A stretch of 22,951 bases of DNA from NCBI GenBank assembly GCA_052390115.1, contig JBQTHE010000079.1, forward strand, positions 1-22,951, in the 5' to 3' direction. Shown piece by piece: positions 12,628-21,100 of the stretch. The translations under genes and the position numbers were made by a program. Under the pieces are notes generated by a model. That model did not search any database and was not told where the DNA came from. It saw nothing but the letters and a program-made list of their open reading frames with translations. Positions within the stretch are counted from its first letter, which is position 1. Every line of letters starts with the position of its first letter. Source of the stretch: GCA-003244245 sp052390115. GTDB lineage: Bacteria > Actinomycetota > Actinomycetes > Mycobacteriales > Pseudonocardiaceae.

Positions 12628-15012
12628 GTGACGATCTTGACTGAGACTGTGAAGCTGCCGGTCCTGCCGCTCGACGACGTCGTGTTGCCGGGAATGGTGG
12701 TTCCGCTGCGGCTGGCCGACGCCGAGGTCCGGGCGGCCATCGAAGCCGCTCGTGCGGCTACCAATGGCGACTCGGGCAGCCAGCCGCAGGTGCTGCTCGT
12801 GCCGCGGCTTGATGGCAAGTACGCCTCGGTGGGCTCGTGGGGCGTGGTGGAACAGATCGGCCAACTGCCCGGTGGGGAACAGGCCGCGGTGGTGCGGGGG
12901 ACGTCGCGGGTCCGGATTGGAACCGGCACGTCGGGCCCGGGCGCCGCGTTGTGGGTGGAGGCCACCGTCCTGGATGAGACGGTAGTCGGCGATCGGGCTC
13001 GGGAGCTGTCCCGGGAGTACCGGGGTCTGGTGACCACGATCCTGCAGCGCCGAGGCGCCTGGCAGGTGATCGACTCGGTGCGCCAGGTCGACGAGCCCGG
13101 CGCGCTGGCCGACCTCGCCGGGTATGCCTCGTATCTGACCAAGGAGCAGAGGCTCTGGCTGTTGGAGACCCCGGATGTGGTCCAGCGGCTGGAGAAGCTC
13201 GTCAGCTGGAGTCAGGAGCACATCGCCGAGCTCGACGTTGCGGAGACGATCAATAAGGACGTCAAGGAGGGTATGGAGCGCCAGCAGCGGGAGTTCTTGC
13301 TGCGCCAGCAGCTGGCCGCGATCCGCAAGGAGCTGGCTGAGCTGGATGGCAAGCCCGCCTCCGAAGAGCAGGACTACCGGGCCAGGGTGGAAACCGCGGA
13401 GCTGCCGGAGCACGTGCGCAAGGCGGCGCTGACCGAGGTCGACAAGTTGGAGCGGACCGCCGAAGCCTCGCCTGAGGTCGGCTGGATCCGCACCTGGTTG
13501 GACACCGTGCTGGACATGCCGTGGAACTCCCGCACCGACGACAACTTCGACATCGGCGGTGCCCGTGAGGTACTGGACGCCGACCACTTCGGCCTGCACG
13601 AGGTCAAGGACCGCATCATCGAGTACCTGGCTGTGCGTCGCAGGCGGGCCGACCGCGGCCTGGGCGTCGTCGGCGGCAGGCGCAGCGGGGCGGTGCTCGC
13701 CCTCGTCGGCCCACCTGGGGTCGGCAAGACCTCGCTCGGCGAATCGGTGGCCCGGGCGATGGGCCGCAAGTTCGTTCGCGTCGCCCTGGGCGGCGTGCGC
13801 GACGAGGCGGAGATCAGAGGGCACCGCCGGACCTATGTCGGGGCGCTGCCGGGTCGGATCGTGCGGGCCATCACCGAGGCGGGCACGATGAACCCGGTGG
13901 TCCTGCTGGACGAGGTGGACAAGCTCGGTTCGGACTACCGGGGCGACCCGACCGCTGCGCTGCTCGAAGTGCTCGACCCGGCGCAGAACCACACCTTCCG
14001 CGATCACTACCTCGAAGTCGAGCTCGATCTGTCCGATGTGGTGTTCCTGACGACGGCGAACGTCCTCGAGTCGATCCCGGCGCCACTGCTCGACCGGATG
14101 GAGCTGGTGACACTCGACGGGTACACCGAGGACGAGAAGGTCGCGATCGCCCGCGACCATTTGCTGCGTCGACAGCTCGACCGGGCCGGACTGAACCCGG
14201 AGGAGGTACGCGTCGACGACGCCGTGCTTCGCCGGCTTGCGGGGGAGTACACCCGCGAGGCCGGGGTGCGGCAGCTGGAGCGTTCGATAGCCCGGATCCT
14301 GCGCAAGGTGACCACGCGGTTGGCGCTGGGCCGCAGCGAGCTACCGGTCCACATCGGGCCGGACGACCTGCAGGACTACGTCGGTCGGCCGAAGCACACT
14401 CCGGAGTCTGCGGAACGCACCGCAGTGCCGGGGGTGGCGACCGGGCTCGCGGTGACCGGCGCCGGCGGCGACGTGCTGTTCGTGGAGGCCTCGCTGGCCG
14501 ACAAGGAGACCGGATCGACGGATGTCACACTCACCGGGCAACTCGGTGACGTGATGAAGGAATCCGCCCAGATCGCGCTGTCCTACCTCCGCTCGCACGG
14601 GGCAGAGTTGGAGCTGCCGGTCAGTGACCTGGCCGAGCGGGGTGTGCACGTACACGTGCCTGCCGGGGCGGTGCCCAAGGACGGACCTAGTGCCGGAATC
14701 ACCATGACCACCGCACTGGCCTCATTGCTGTCCGGACGACCGGTGCGTGCCGACGTGGCGATGACCGGTGAGGTGTCGCTGACCGGACGGGTGCTGCCGA
14801 TCGGCGGCGTGAAGCAGAAGTTGCTCGCCGCGCATCGGGCCGGGATCACCACCGTGTTGTTGCCCCGGCGCAACGAGCCCGACCTGGACGACGTGCCTGA
14901 GTCGGTACGCGAGGAGCTCACCGTGCACTGGGTCGGTGATGTCCGCGAGGTGCTCGACCTCGCCCTCGAATCGGCCACCACCACCACCACCACCGCAGCA
15001 GCGGCCGCTTGA
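12628..15012 (+). CDS. lon: ATP-dependent Lon protease
   Basis: A 794-residue AAA+ serine protease of the cytoplasm that degrades damaged and regulatory proteins. The N-terminal LON substrate-binding domain covers about residues 8-200 (KLPVLPLDDVVLPGMVVPL). A helical linker with MERQQREFLLRQQLAAIRKE follows, then Walker A GPPGVGKT (361-368), Walker B LLDEVDK (D428) and arginine-finger region RMELV. The protease domain has catalytic S688 in PKDGPSAGIT and K731 in GGVKQK, 43 residues later as in E. coli Lon. The tail ends in a Thr-run and Ala-run (ACC repeats). GTG 12628 is the longest start; TTG 12637 has a better spacer to AGGGG at 12622-12626 and gives MTETVKLPVLPL. Probably heat-regulated through the HAIR-like site upstream. 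Confidence 0.97.
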   Translation: MTILTETVKLPVLPLDDVVLPGMVVPLRLADAEVRAAIEAARAATNGDSGSQPQVLLVPRLDGKYASVGSWGVVEQIGQLPGGEQAAVVRGTSRVRIGTGTSGPGAALWVEATVLDETVVGDRARELSREYRGLVTTILQRRGAWQVIDSVRQVDEPGALADLAGYASYLTKEQRLWLLETPDVVQRLEKLVSWSQEHIAELDVAETINKDVKEGMERQQREFLLRQQLAAIRKELAELDGKPASEEQDYRARVETAELPEHVRKAALTEVDKLERTAEASPEVGWIRTWLDTVLDMPWNSRTDDNFDIGGAREVLDADHFGLHEVKDRIIEYLAVRRRRADRGLGVVGGRRSGAVLALVGPPGVGKTSLGESVARAMGRKFVRVALGGVRDEAEIRGHRRTYVGALPGRIVRAITEAGTMNPVVLLDEVDKLGSDYRGDPTAALLEVLDPAQNHTFRDHYLEVELDLSDVVFLTTANVLESIPAPLLDRMELVTLDGYTEDEKVAIARDHLLRRQLDRAGLNPEEVRVDDAVLRRLAGEYTREAGVRQLERSIARILRKVTTRLALGRSELPVHIGPDDLQDYVGRPKHTPESAERTAVPGVATGLAVTGAGGDVLFVEASLADKETGSTDVTLTGQLGDVMKESAQIALSYLRSHGAELELPVSDLAERGVHVHVPAGAVPKDGPSAGITMTTALASLLSGRPVRADVAMTGEVSLTGRVLPIGGVKQKLLAAHRAGITTVLLPRRNEPDLDDVPESVREELTVHWVGDVREVLDLALESATTTTTTAAAAA

Positions 15013-15159
15013 CCGGACCCTCACCGGACCACGTGCCGGGGTCAGACCGTGGCGGCCAGCAGCCCGCGTGGCCCCGTACGCTGGGCCGAATGGCGGCCGT
15101 CCCGCTAAGGTCGGCGTTGCGCTCTGCTGAGCACTGGAGATCTTAATGGAGGCTGCGTG

Positions 15160-15444
15160 ATGTTCGGCGGGTTCGTCGGTAAGGCAGCGGGGCTCGTCGC
15201 TAGCGGCCTGGTCGGTGCGGCAGCCTACGACGGGGTCAAGAGGATCGCCCGCAGCGATATCCTGCACGGTGCCGCCGTGACCGTCACGTCGTGGGGCCTG
15301 CGCGGTGTGCGTGCCGCCGAGACCGGTGCGGAGAAGGCCCGACTGGCCACTGCGGACATCGTGAGCGAGGCTCGGGAACGTATCGGCGAGCAGACCCCGG
15401 CACCCGGTGCCGCTGCCGCTAACGGGAACGCCCACGAGCACTGA
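15160..15444 (+). CDS. DUF1490 / PacL1-like P-ATPase partner protein
   Basis: A 94-residue protein of the DUF1490 family, chosen to start at ATG 15160 because TGGAGG lies at 15147-15152. It has a Gly/Ala-rich N-terminal membrane helix (KAAGLVASGLVGAAAY), then an amphipathic charged helix typical of the family (TSWGLRGVRAAETGAEKARL; ADIVSEARERIGEQ) and a C-terminal metal-binding-like tail ending NAHEH. In M. tuberculosis, Rv3269 (PacL1) is encoded directly before the P1B-ATPase ctpC and helps assemble Zn-efflux platforms; its C-terminal acidic/His motif binds Zn. The order and 24-base spacing here mirror that operon. That this homologue binds Zn is inference from the His pair. Confidence 0.88.
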   Translation: MFGGFVGKAAGLVASGLVGAAAYDGVKRIARSDILHGAAVTVTSWGLRGVRAAETGAEKARLATADIVSEARERIGEQTPAPGAAAANGNAHEH

Positions 15445-15468
15445 GCACCCGTCACCGGAGGACCACCT

Positions 15469-17616
15469 GTGCCGATCACGACCGTCTCCGACGCGGCCGG
15501 CCGGGTCCGTTTCTCCACCCCCGTTCTGCTGCACCAGCCCGCCGTGGCGGTGGCCGTCGAGGATGCCGTCGACGCTGTGGGCGGGGTCCGGCTGGTCCAC
15601 GCGTACCCGCGCACCGGCAACGTCGTCGTCTGGTACGACCCGCAGCGCCATGACCGCGCCGAGCTCGTCGAGGCCATCGGCAAGGGTCTGGACGCCGACC
15701 CGGAGGCCACCGCCGCCCGCACCCCCCGTTCGGCCGACGTCCGCCACGGCGGCCTCGTCCGCCTCGTCGCCGGTGGTGTCGCCCTGGCTCTGCTCGGCGT
15801 TCGCCGCTACGGGCTGCGTCGCCCGCATGTCCTCGGCCAGACCAGCCGGCTTGCGGCCACTGGCGTCACGATCTTCACCGGTTACCCATTTCTGCGCGGA
15901 GCGCTCCGCGCGCTCGTCGGTGGCCGCAGTGCCGGTACCGACGCGCTGGTGTCCGCGGCTACCGTCGCGAGCCTCGTGCTGCGCGAGAACGTCGTCGCGC
16001 TCACCGTGCTGTGGCTGCTCAACATCGGCGAGTACCTGCAGGACCTCACGCTGCGCCGCTCCCGGCGCGCGATCTCCGAGCTGCTCATCGGCAGGCAGAC
16101 CCGCATCTGGATGCGGCTGGCCGACGGCACCGAGGTCGAGGTCGACATCGACGCTGTCCGGATCGGCGACAGGGTCGTCGTCCACGAGCACGTGGTGCTG
16201 CCGGTCGACGGCGTGGTCGTCGAGGGCGATGGGGTGGTGGACCAGGCTGCGATCACCGGCGAGACGTTGCCGGTGTCGGTCGGCGCCGGGATGGCACTGC
16301 CCGCTGGGTCGGTACTGCTGCGCGGACGGATCGTGGTGCGCGCCTGCGCCGTCGGTTGCGACACCGCGATCGGGCGGATCATCGCCCGGGTCGAGCTGGC
16401 GCAGTCCGACCGAGCGCCGATCCAGACCGTCGGGGAGAACTTCTCGCGCCGCTTCGTCCCGACGTCGTTCGCGCTCTCGGCGCTGACCCTGCTCGTCACC
16501 CGCGACATCCGACGGGCGATGACGATGCTGCTCATCGCATGCCCGTGTGCCGTGGGTCTGGCCACGCCGACGGCGATCAGCGCCGCGATCGGCAACGGTG
16601 CCCGCCGCGGCATCCTGATCAAGGGTGGCGCGCATCTCGAGGTGGTGGGACGCGTCGACGCGATCGTGTTCGACAAGACCGGCACGCTCACCCTGGGCCG
16701 CCTGGTCGTCACCAACGTCGTGTCCTTCGACGACGCGTGGTCGCCCGAGCAGGTGCTGGCCTATGCCGCGAGCTCGGAGATCCACTCCCGGCACCCGCTG
16801 GCCCAGGCGGTGATCCGGGCGACCGAGGAGCGGCATATCGCGATCCCGCCGCATGAGGAGTGCGAGGTGCTGCTCGGGCAGGGCATGCGGGTGCAGAGCG
16901 ACGGCCGGACCCTGCTGATCGGGTCCCGCGAGCTGCTGCGCCAGCAGAACGTGAAGGTGATCCGGCGCGCGCAGGATTGGGTGCGGCGGCTGCAGAAGGC
17001 GTCCGAGACGCCGCTGCTGCTCGCCGTCGACGGGAGGCTCGTCGGCCTGGTCAGCCTGCGCGACACGGTGCGTCCGGAGTCCCGCGAGGTGCTCGACGCG
17101 CTGCGCGCCGACGGCGTGCAGCGGATCGTGCTGCTCACCGGCGACCACCCGGAAACCGCCGCTGCGGTGGCCGCCGATCTGGGCATCGACGAGTACCGGG
17201 CGCAGGTCATGCCCGAGGAGAAGCAGGACCTCGTACGCGCGCTGCAAGCCGAGGGGTACACCGTCGCAATGATCGGTGACGGGACCAACGACGCCCCAGC
17301 CCTGGCGCTGGCCGACATCGGGATCGCGATGGGCGTGGGCGGTACCGACGTGGCTGTCGAGACCGCCGACGTCGCGCTGGCCGGCGACGACCTGCACCGG
17401 CTGCTCGAGCTGCGCGACCTCGGCCGGCGCAGCATCGGGCTGATCCGGCAGAACTACGGGATGTCCATCGCCGTCAACGCGGCCGGACTGCTCGTCTCGG
17501 CGGCCGGGGCGATGTCGCCGGTGGTGGCGGCGATCCTGCACAACGCGTCGTCGGTGGCGGTGGTGGGCAACAGCGCTCGGTTGATCCGGTACCAGCTGGG
17601 GGGACGGAGCCGGTAG
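15469..17616 (+). CDS. ctpC: CtpC-like P1B-type metal-exporting ATPase
   Basis: A 715-residue P-type ATPase of the inner membrane. GTG 15469 is preceded by GGAGG with a 7-base spacer. The N-terminal domain has the HMA-like fold region but lacks a CxxC. Then come transmembrane segments, the actuator motif TGET (263-266), the membrane metal motif CPC (358-360, in ACPCAVGLATPTAISAAIGN), phosphorylated D402 in DKTGTLT, the His-Pro motif SRHPLAQAVI, TGDHPET, and GDGTNDAP (603-610). Motif order and wording, for example EIHSRHPLA and NYGMSIAVNAAGLL, closely match mycobacterial CtpC, described as a Zn/Mn exporter. It forms an operon with the DUF1490 gene upstream. The gene converges on DUF2165 with a 6-base gap. 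Confidence 0.93.
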   Translation: MPITTVSDAAGRVRFSTPVLLHQPAVAVAVEDAVDAVGGVRLVHAYPRTGNVVVWYDPQRHDRAELVEAIGKGLDADPEATAARTPRSADVRHGGLVRLVAGGVALALLGVRRYGLRRPHVLGQTSRLAATGVTIFTGYPFLRGALRALVGGRSAGTDALVSAATVASLVLRENVVALTVLWLLNIGEYLQDLTLRRSRRAISELLIGRQTRIWMRLADGTEVEVDIDAVRIGDRVVVHEHVVLPVDGVVVEGDGVVDQAAITGETLPVSVGAGMALPAGSVLLRGRIVVRACAVGCDTAIGRIIARVELAQSDRAPIQTVGENFSRRFVPTSFALSALTLLVTRDIRRAMTMLLIACPCAVGLATPTAISAAIGNGARRGILIKGGAHLEVVGRVDAIVFDKTGTLTLGRLVVTNVVSFDDAWSPEQVLAYAASSEIHSRHPLAQAVIRATEERHIAIPPHEECEVLLGQGMRVQSDGRTLLIGSRELLRQQNVKVIRRAQDWVRRLQKASETPLLLAVDGRLVGLVSLRDTVRPESREVLDALRADGVQRIVLLTGDHPETAAAVAADLGIDEYRAQVMPEEKQDLVRALQAEGYTVAMIGDGTNDAPALALADIGIAMGVGGTDVAVETADVALAGDDLHRLLELRDLGRRSIGLIRQNYGMSIAVNAAGLLVSAAGAMSPVVAAILHNASSVAVVGNSARLIRYQLGGRSR

Positions 17617-17622
17617 CCCGGT

Positions 17623-18153
17623 TCACGATTTTCGGGACTCATTCGGCGACTCCGGCCTGAATAGATGTACGAGGATGAGACCGATCGAGGCGATGAGGAA
17701 GTTCTGGAGCGCCGACTGCGTCCCGTTCCACTCCGAGGACTGCCACATCTGGAACCATTCTCCACCGATGGTGAGGAAGCCGCCTCCGAACAGTATTATC
17801 TGCATGAGCCATCCAACGGTCGATAACTGACAGGCCACCACGACACCGCGCTTTATGGCGATCGCCCGCAGCCAACAAAGGAATGCTACTGTGAGGACGG
17901 TCGTGGTGAGGGCTTCCCAGGCGATGATCGTAAGGTACGTGGCGGTGATAAGCCTGTCATCGGTGATGGCGCGCCATTTTGTGTTTGATGAGTCGAATGT
18001 TGTGTCCATGGTGAGCACATGCTCGACGAACGTGCGGTTAGTGTCGTAATCGCTAATGTTACCCAGGGTGATCAGTCCCATATGGAGGGACGTTATTGCG
18101 GTGAGCACCGCCAGAACCATCCGGAGGCTACCAAACCGGGCCAGGATCTTCAT
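17623..18153 (-). CDS. DUF2165-family four-helix membrane protein
   Basis: A 176-residue integral membrane protein with four hydrophobic helices: residues about 10-32 (LRMVLAVLTAITSLHMGLIT), 67-95 (ITATYLTIIAWEALTTTVLT), 105-130 (VVACQLSTVGWLMQIILFGG) and 145-165 (LQNFLIASIGLILVHLF). The Asp/Asn-rich first loop (ISDYDTNRTFVEHVLTMD) and the GEWFQMWQSSEWNGTQSALQ segment are typical of DUF2165. Function is unknown. Its ATG (18153-18151) overlaps the TGA of the STAND-WD40 gene in an ATGA arrangement, so the two proteins are probably made together. Its base composition is visibly more AT-rich than that of CtpC or Lon, which fits acquisition by transfer. Confidence 0.88.
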   Translation of the reverse strand: MKILARFGSLRMVLAVLTAITSLHMGLITLGNISDYDTNRTFVEHVLTMDTTFDSSNTKWRAITDDRLITATYLTIIAWEALTTTVLTVAFLCWLRAIAIKRGVVVACQLSTVGWLMQIILFGGGFLTIGGEWFQMWQSSEWNGTQSALQNFLIASIGLILVHLFRPESPNESRKS

Positions 18154-21100
18154 CCTGCTCGGCAGGGTGGTTCATAAGAGAGCTGGGGAATGTGATGTTG
18201 CCATCGTTCGGTGGTCAGCACGCCGCGGGTGGCGGCGCAGATTCGTTGGATGGCGTGTGCTTCGTTCAGGTCCCACAGACCCACGGTGTTACCACTCGCG
18301 CTACTGAGGAACTGCCCGTCGCGACTGAATGCCACGAGGTGCCCAATGCTGGCGTACCTGGTGAGCGGCTCACCGAGCGGGGTCGCCTCGCCCGGGGTGG
18401 CAACCTCCCACAGGCGGACCGTCTGGTCGGCGCTCCCGCTGGCGAGGGTGCGCCCATCGGGGGCGAACGCCACGGACAGCACGGGAGCGTTGTGCCCGGT
18501 GAGGGGCTGTCCGAGGGCTGCCGGGTTGCTCGGGTTGCTGACATCCCACAGGCGTACGGTCTTGTCGTTGCTTGCGCTGGCGAGGGTGTGCCCATCAGGC
18601 CCGAACACGGCCTGTCGCACGTCCCCGGAGTGACCGGTGAGGGGTTGTCCGAGCGCTGCGGGGTTTGCTGGGTCGGACACGTCCCACAGACGAATCGTCT
18701 GGTCGCTGCTCGCCGTCGCCAGCAGGCGCCCGTCCGGGCCGAACGCAACGGAGTTCACATAGCCGCTGTGGCCGGTAAGGGGTTGCCCGAGGGCTAGCGG
18801 CTTTGCTGGGTCGGACACGTCCCACAGACGGACGGACTGATCGTCGTTCGCCGTCGCCAGCACGTGCCCATCGGGACTGAACGCCACCACAGCGGTGTAC
18901 CGCGTGTCCAAGGTGATGGGCTGGCCAAGGGCCGTCGGATTCTTCGGATCGCGGAGATTCCACAGCCGGACGGTCTTGTCACCACCAGCACTGGCCAGCA
19001 AGTTCCCCTGGGGACCGATGGCAACCGCCCACACACCCGCGCTGTGCCCGGTGCGGGATTGCCCGAGGGGTGCCGGGTTGGTCAAGTTGGTGACATTCCA
19101 CAGTCGAATGGTTCGGTCGTCGTTGCCTACGGCAAGGAGGCGGCCATCGGGGCTGAACACCGGAAGGGATACATCGGAATTCTGGCCGACCAGGACTACG
19201 GTAGGGATCGACCAGAGCCGGACGTTTCCGTCCTCACTACCTGTGGCGAGCGTACGCCCGTCCGGACTGAATCCCACGGCGAATACAGTGCTGCTCCCTC
19301 CGGCGAGGGGCTGACTGAACGGCTCGACGCGGGATGGGTCGGCCACGTTCCAGAGTTTGGCTGTGCCGTCCGCGCTACCCGTTGCGAGGAGGCGTCCGTC
19401 CGGGCTGAACGCCACTGACCACACGGGGGCGTCGTGCGCGGCGAGGGGTTGACCGAGGGCCACCGGATGAGTCGCGTCGCGGACGTCCCACAGGCGCACG
19501 GTGTTGTCCGAGCTGCCGGTGGCGAGCAGGCGCCCGTCTGAACTGAACGCGACTGAGTGCAGACCGTCGTCGTGCCCGGTCAGCGGTGAGCCGAGCGGCA
19601 CCGGGTTGGCGGGATCAGCGAGATTCCACAAGCGGACGGTCATGTCGTCGCCTGTCGTCGCCAGAGTTCGTCCGTCCGGGCTGTACGCGATCGACCGCAC
19701 CGGTGCCTGGTGCCCGGCGAGCGGCTGTCCCAGAGGTGCCGGGTGGGTGGGATCACTCAGATCCCACAGCCGAGCCGTGTGGTCTTCGTTGGCGGTGGCG
19801 AGCACCCGCCCATCCGGGCTGAACGCCAGGAGGTAGATCGTGCCGCTCTGGGGCGTGAGCGGTTCGCCGAGCGGCACTGGGTTGGCGGGATCCGTGACGT
19901 TCCACAACCGGACGGTCTTGTCGTCGCCCGCGGTAGCCAGTGTTCGTCCATCGGAGCTGAACACCGCGGAGGTCACCCAGCTCGTGTGCCCGGTGAGGGG
20001 CTGCCCGAGTGCCTTGGGGTTTGTCTTGTCCCGGGTGTCCCACAAACGGACGGTCCTGTCGTAACTGGCGGTGGCAAGGGTGTGTCCATCTGGGCTGAAA
20101 GAGGTCAGATACACGGCACCGCTGTGGCCGACCAGAGGCGTTGCCAGGGGAGCGCTCTGCGTCGCGATCAACCTGGTGTAGACGTCATCGTCGCCGGGGC
20201 GCATCTGATGTGCGACCAGGCTGAGCTGGGCTGACAGGGATGGGTCGGTTACCTGCATCCGGTCGGCCTCGGCCACCACTTGTCTGAACACTGCTTCGTC
20301 TCGCTGCCGGGCAGCCACGAGCGCGGCCGTCGCCGCGATCAGTGCGAACACCACCACTGTGGCGACGGCGGCTCGACGTGCCCAGATGCTGCGCCGCCAT
20401 TGCCGCGTCGAGGCGATGAGGAAGTCTCGGGGCAGGCCGGTCGGGCCGGTCGGGCCGGTCAGGCCGGAAGAGTTCGCCGTTCGTGACAGGTGCCGGGCGT
20501 AGTCAAGGCGTGACCCCCGGTACAGCAGTGAGGGGTCACGTCCTTCCCTGTCCCAGGCGGCAGCGTCCTCGACCAAGCGCTGTCGAGCCAGGTGTCCGGC
20601 CCGGTCCTCATCAATCCAACCTCGCAGCCGCGGCCAGGCTTCCAGCAACGCCTCGTGAGTGATCTCCACCGATCCGGCATCGAGGATCACCAACCGCGCC
20701 CCGGCCAGCACCTCCAACGCCTGCTGCGCCGCCGCGCCGCTGCCTACCTGTTCCAACAGATCCTCGCGGGTGACCCGCCTGCGGGTGTCCTTCGTGTCGT
20801 CCCCGAGCCGTACCAACTGCAGCAACACCGCGCGCGCAGCGACCTGTCCGGCTGGGTCCAGCTCGGCCCACGCCCGTTCAGCGGTCTCCGCCACGGAGCC
20901 CTGAAGTCCGCCAGCCGCCCGGTAACCGGCGATGGTGAGCGTGTCGCCCTCCCGGCGCTGCCACGTGGACAGGACGGCGTGGGACAGCAGCGGCAGCGCG
21001 CCCGCGTCGTAGGACCGCCGACCGACCCCGGTCCGAGCGCGTCCGCTGCTGACTCCCAGGTCCCGCAGCATCAGCTCCACCAGACCGCTCTCCAGGTGCA

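Noticed and set aside
12436..14160. 574-residue leftward ORF opposite lon
   Set aside because: It is antisense to the conserved Lon coding region, rich in His/Arg/Gln without domains; a GC-driven shadow.
14722..17541. 939-residue leftward ORF opposite lon, pacL and ctpC
   Set aside because: It spans three well-conserved rightward genes; Asp/Gln/Arg/His-rich composition is typical of the antisense frame of GC-rich genes.
18270..20160. Regular repeats that might suggest a CRISPR array
   Set aside because: The 138-bp period is WD40 coding sequence within one open frame; there are no short identical repeats with unique spacers.
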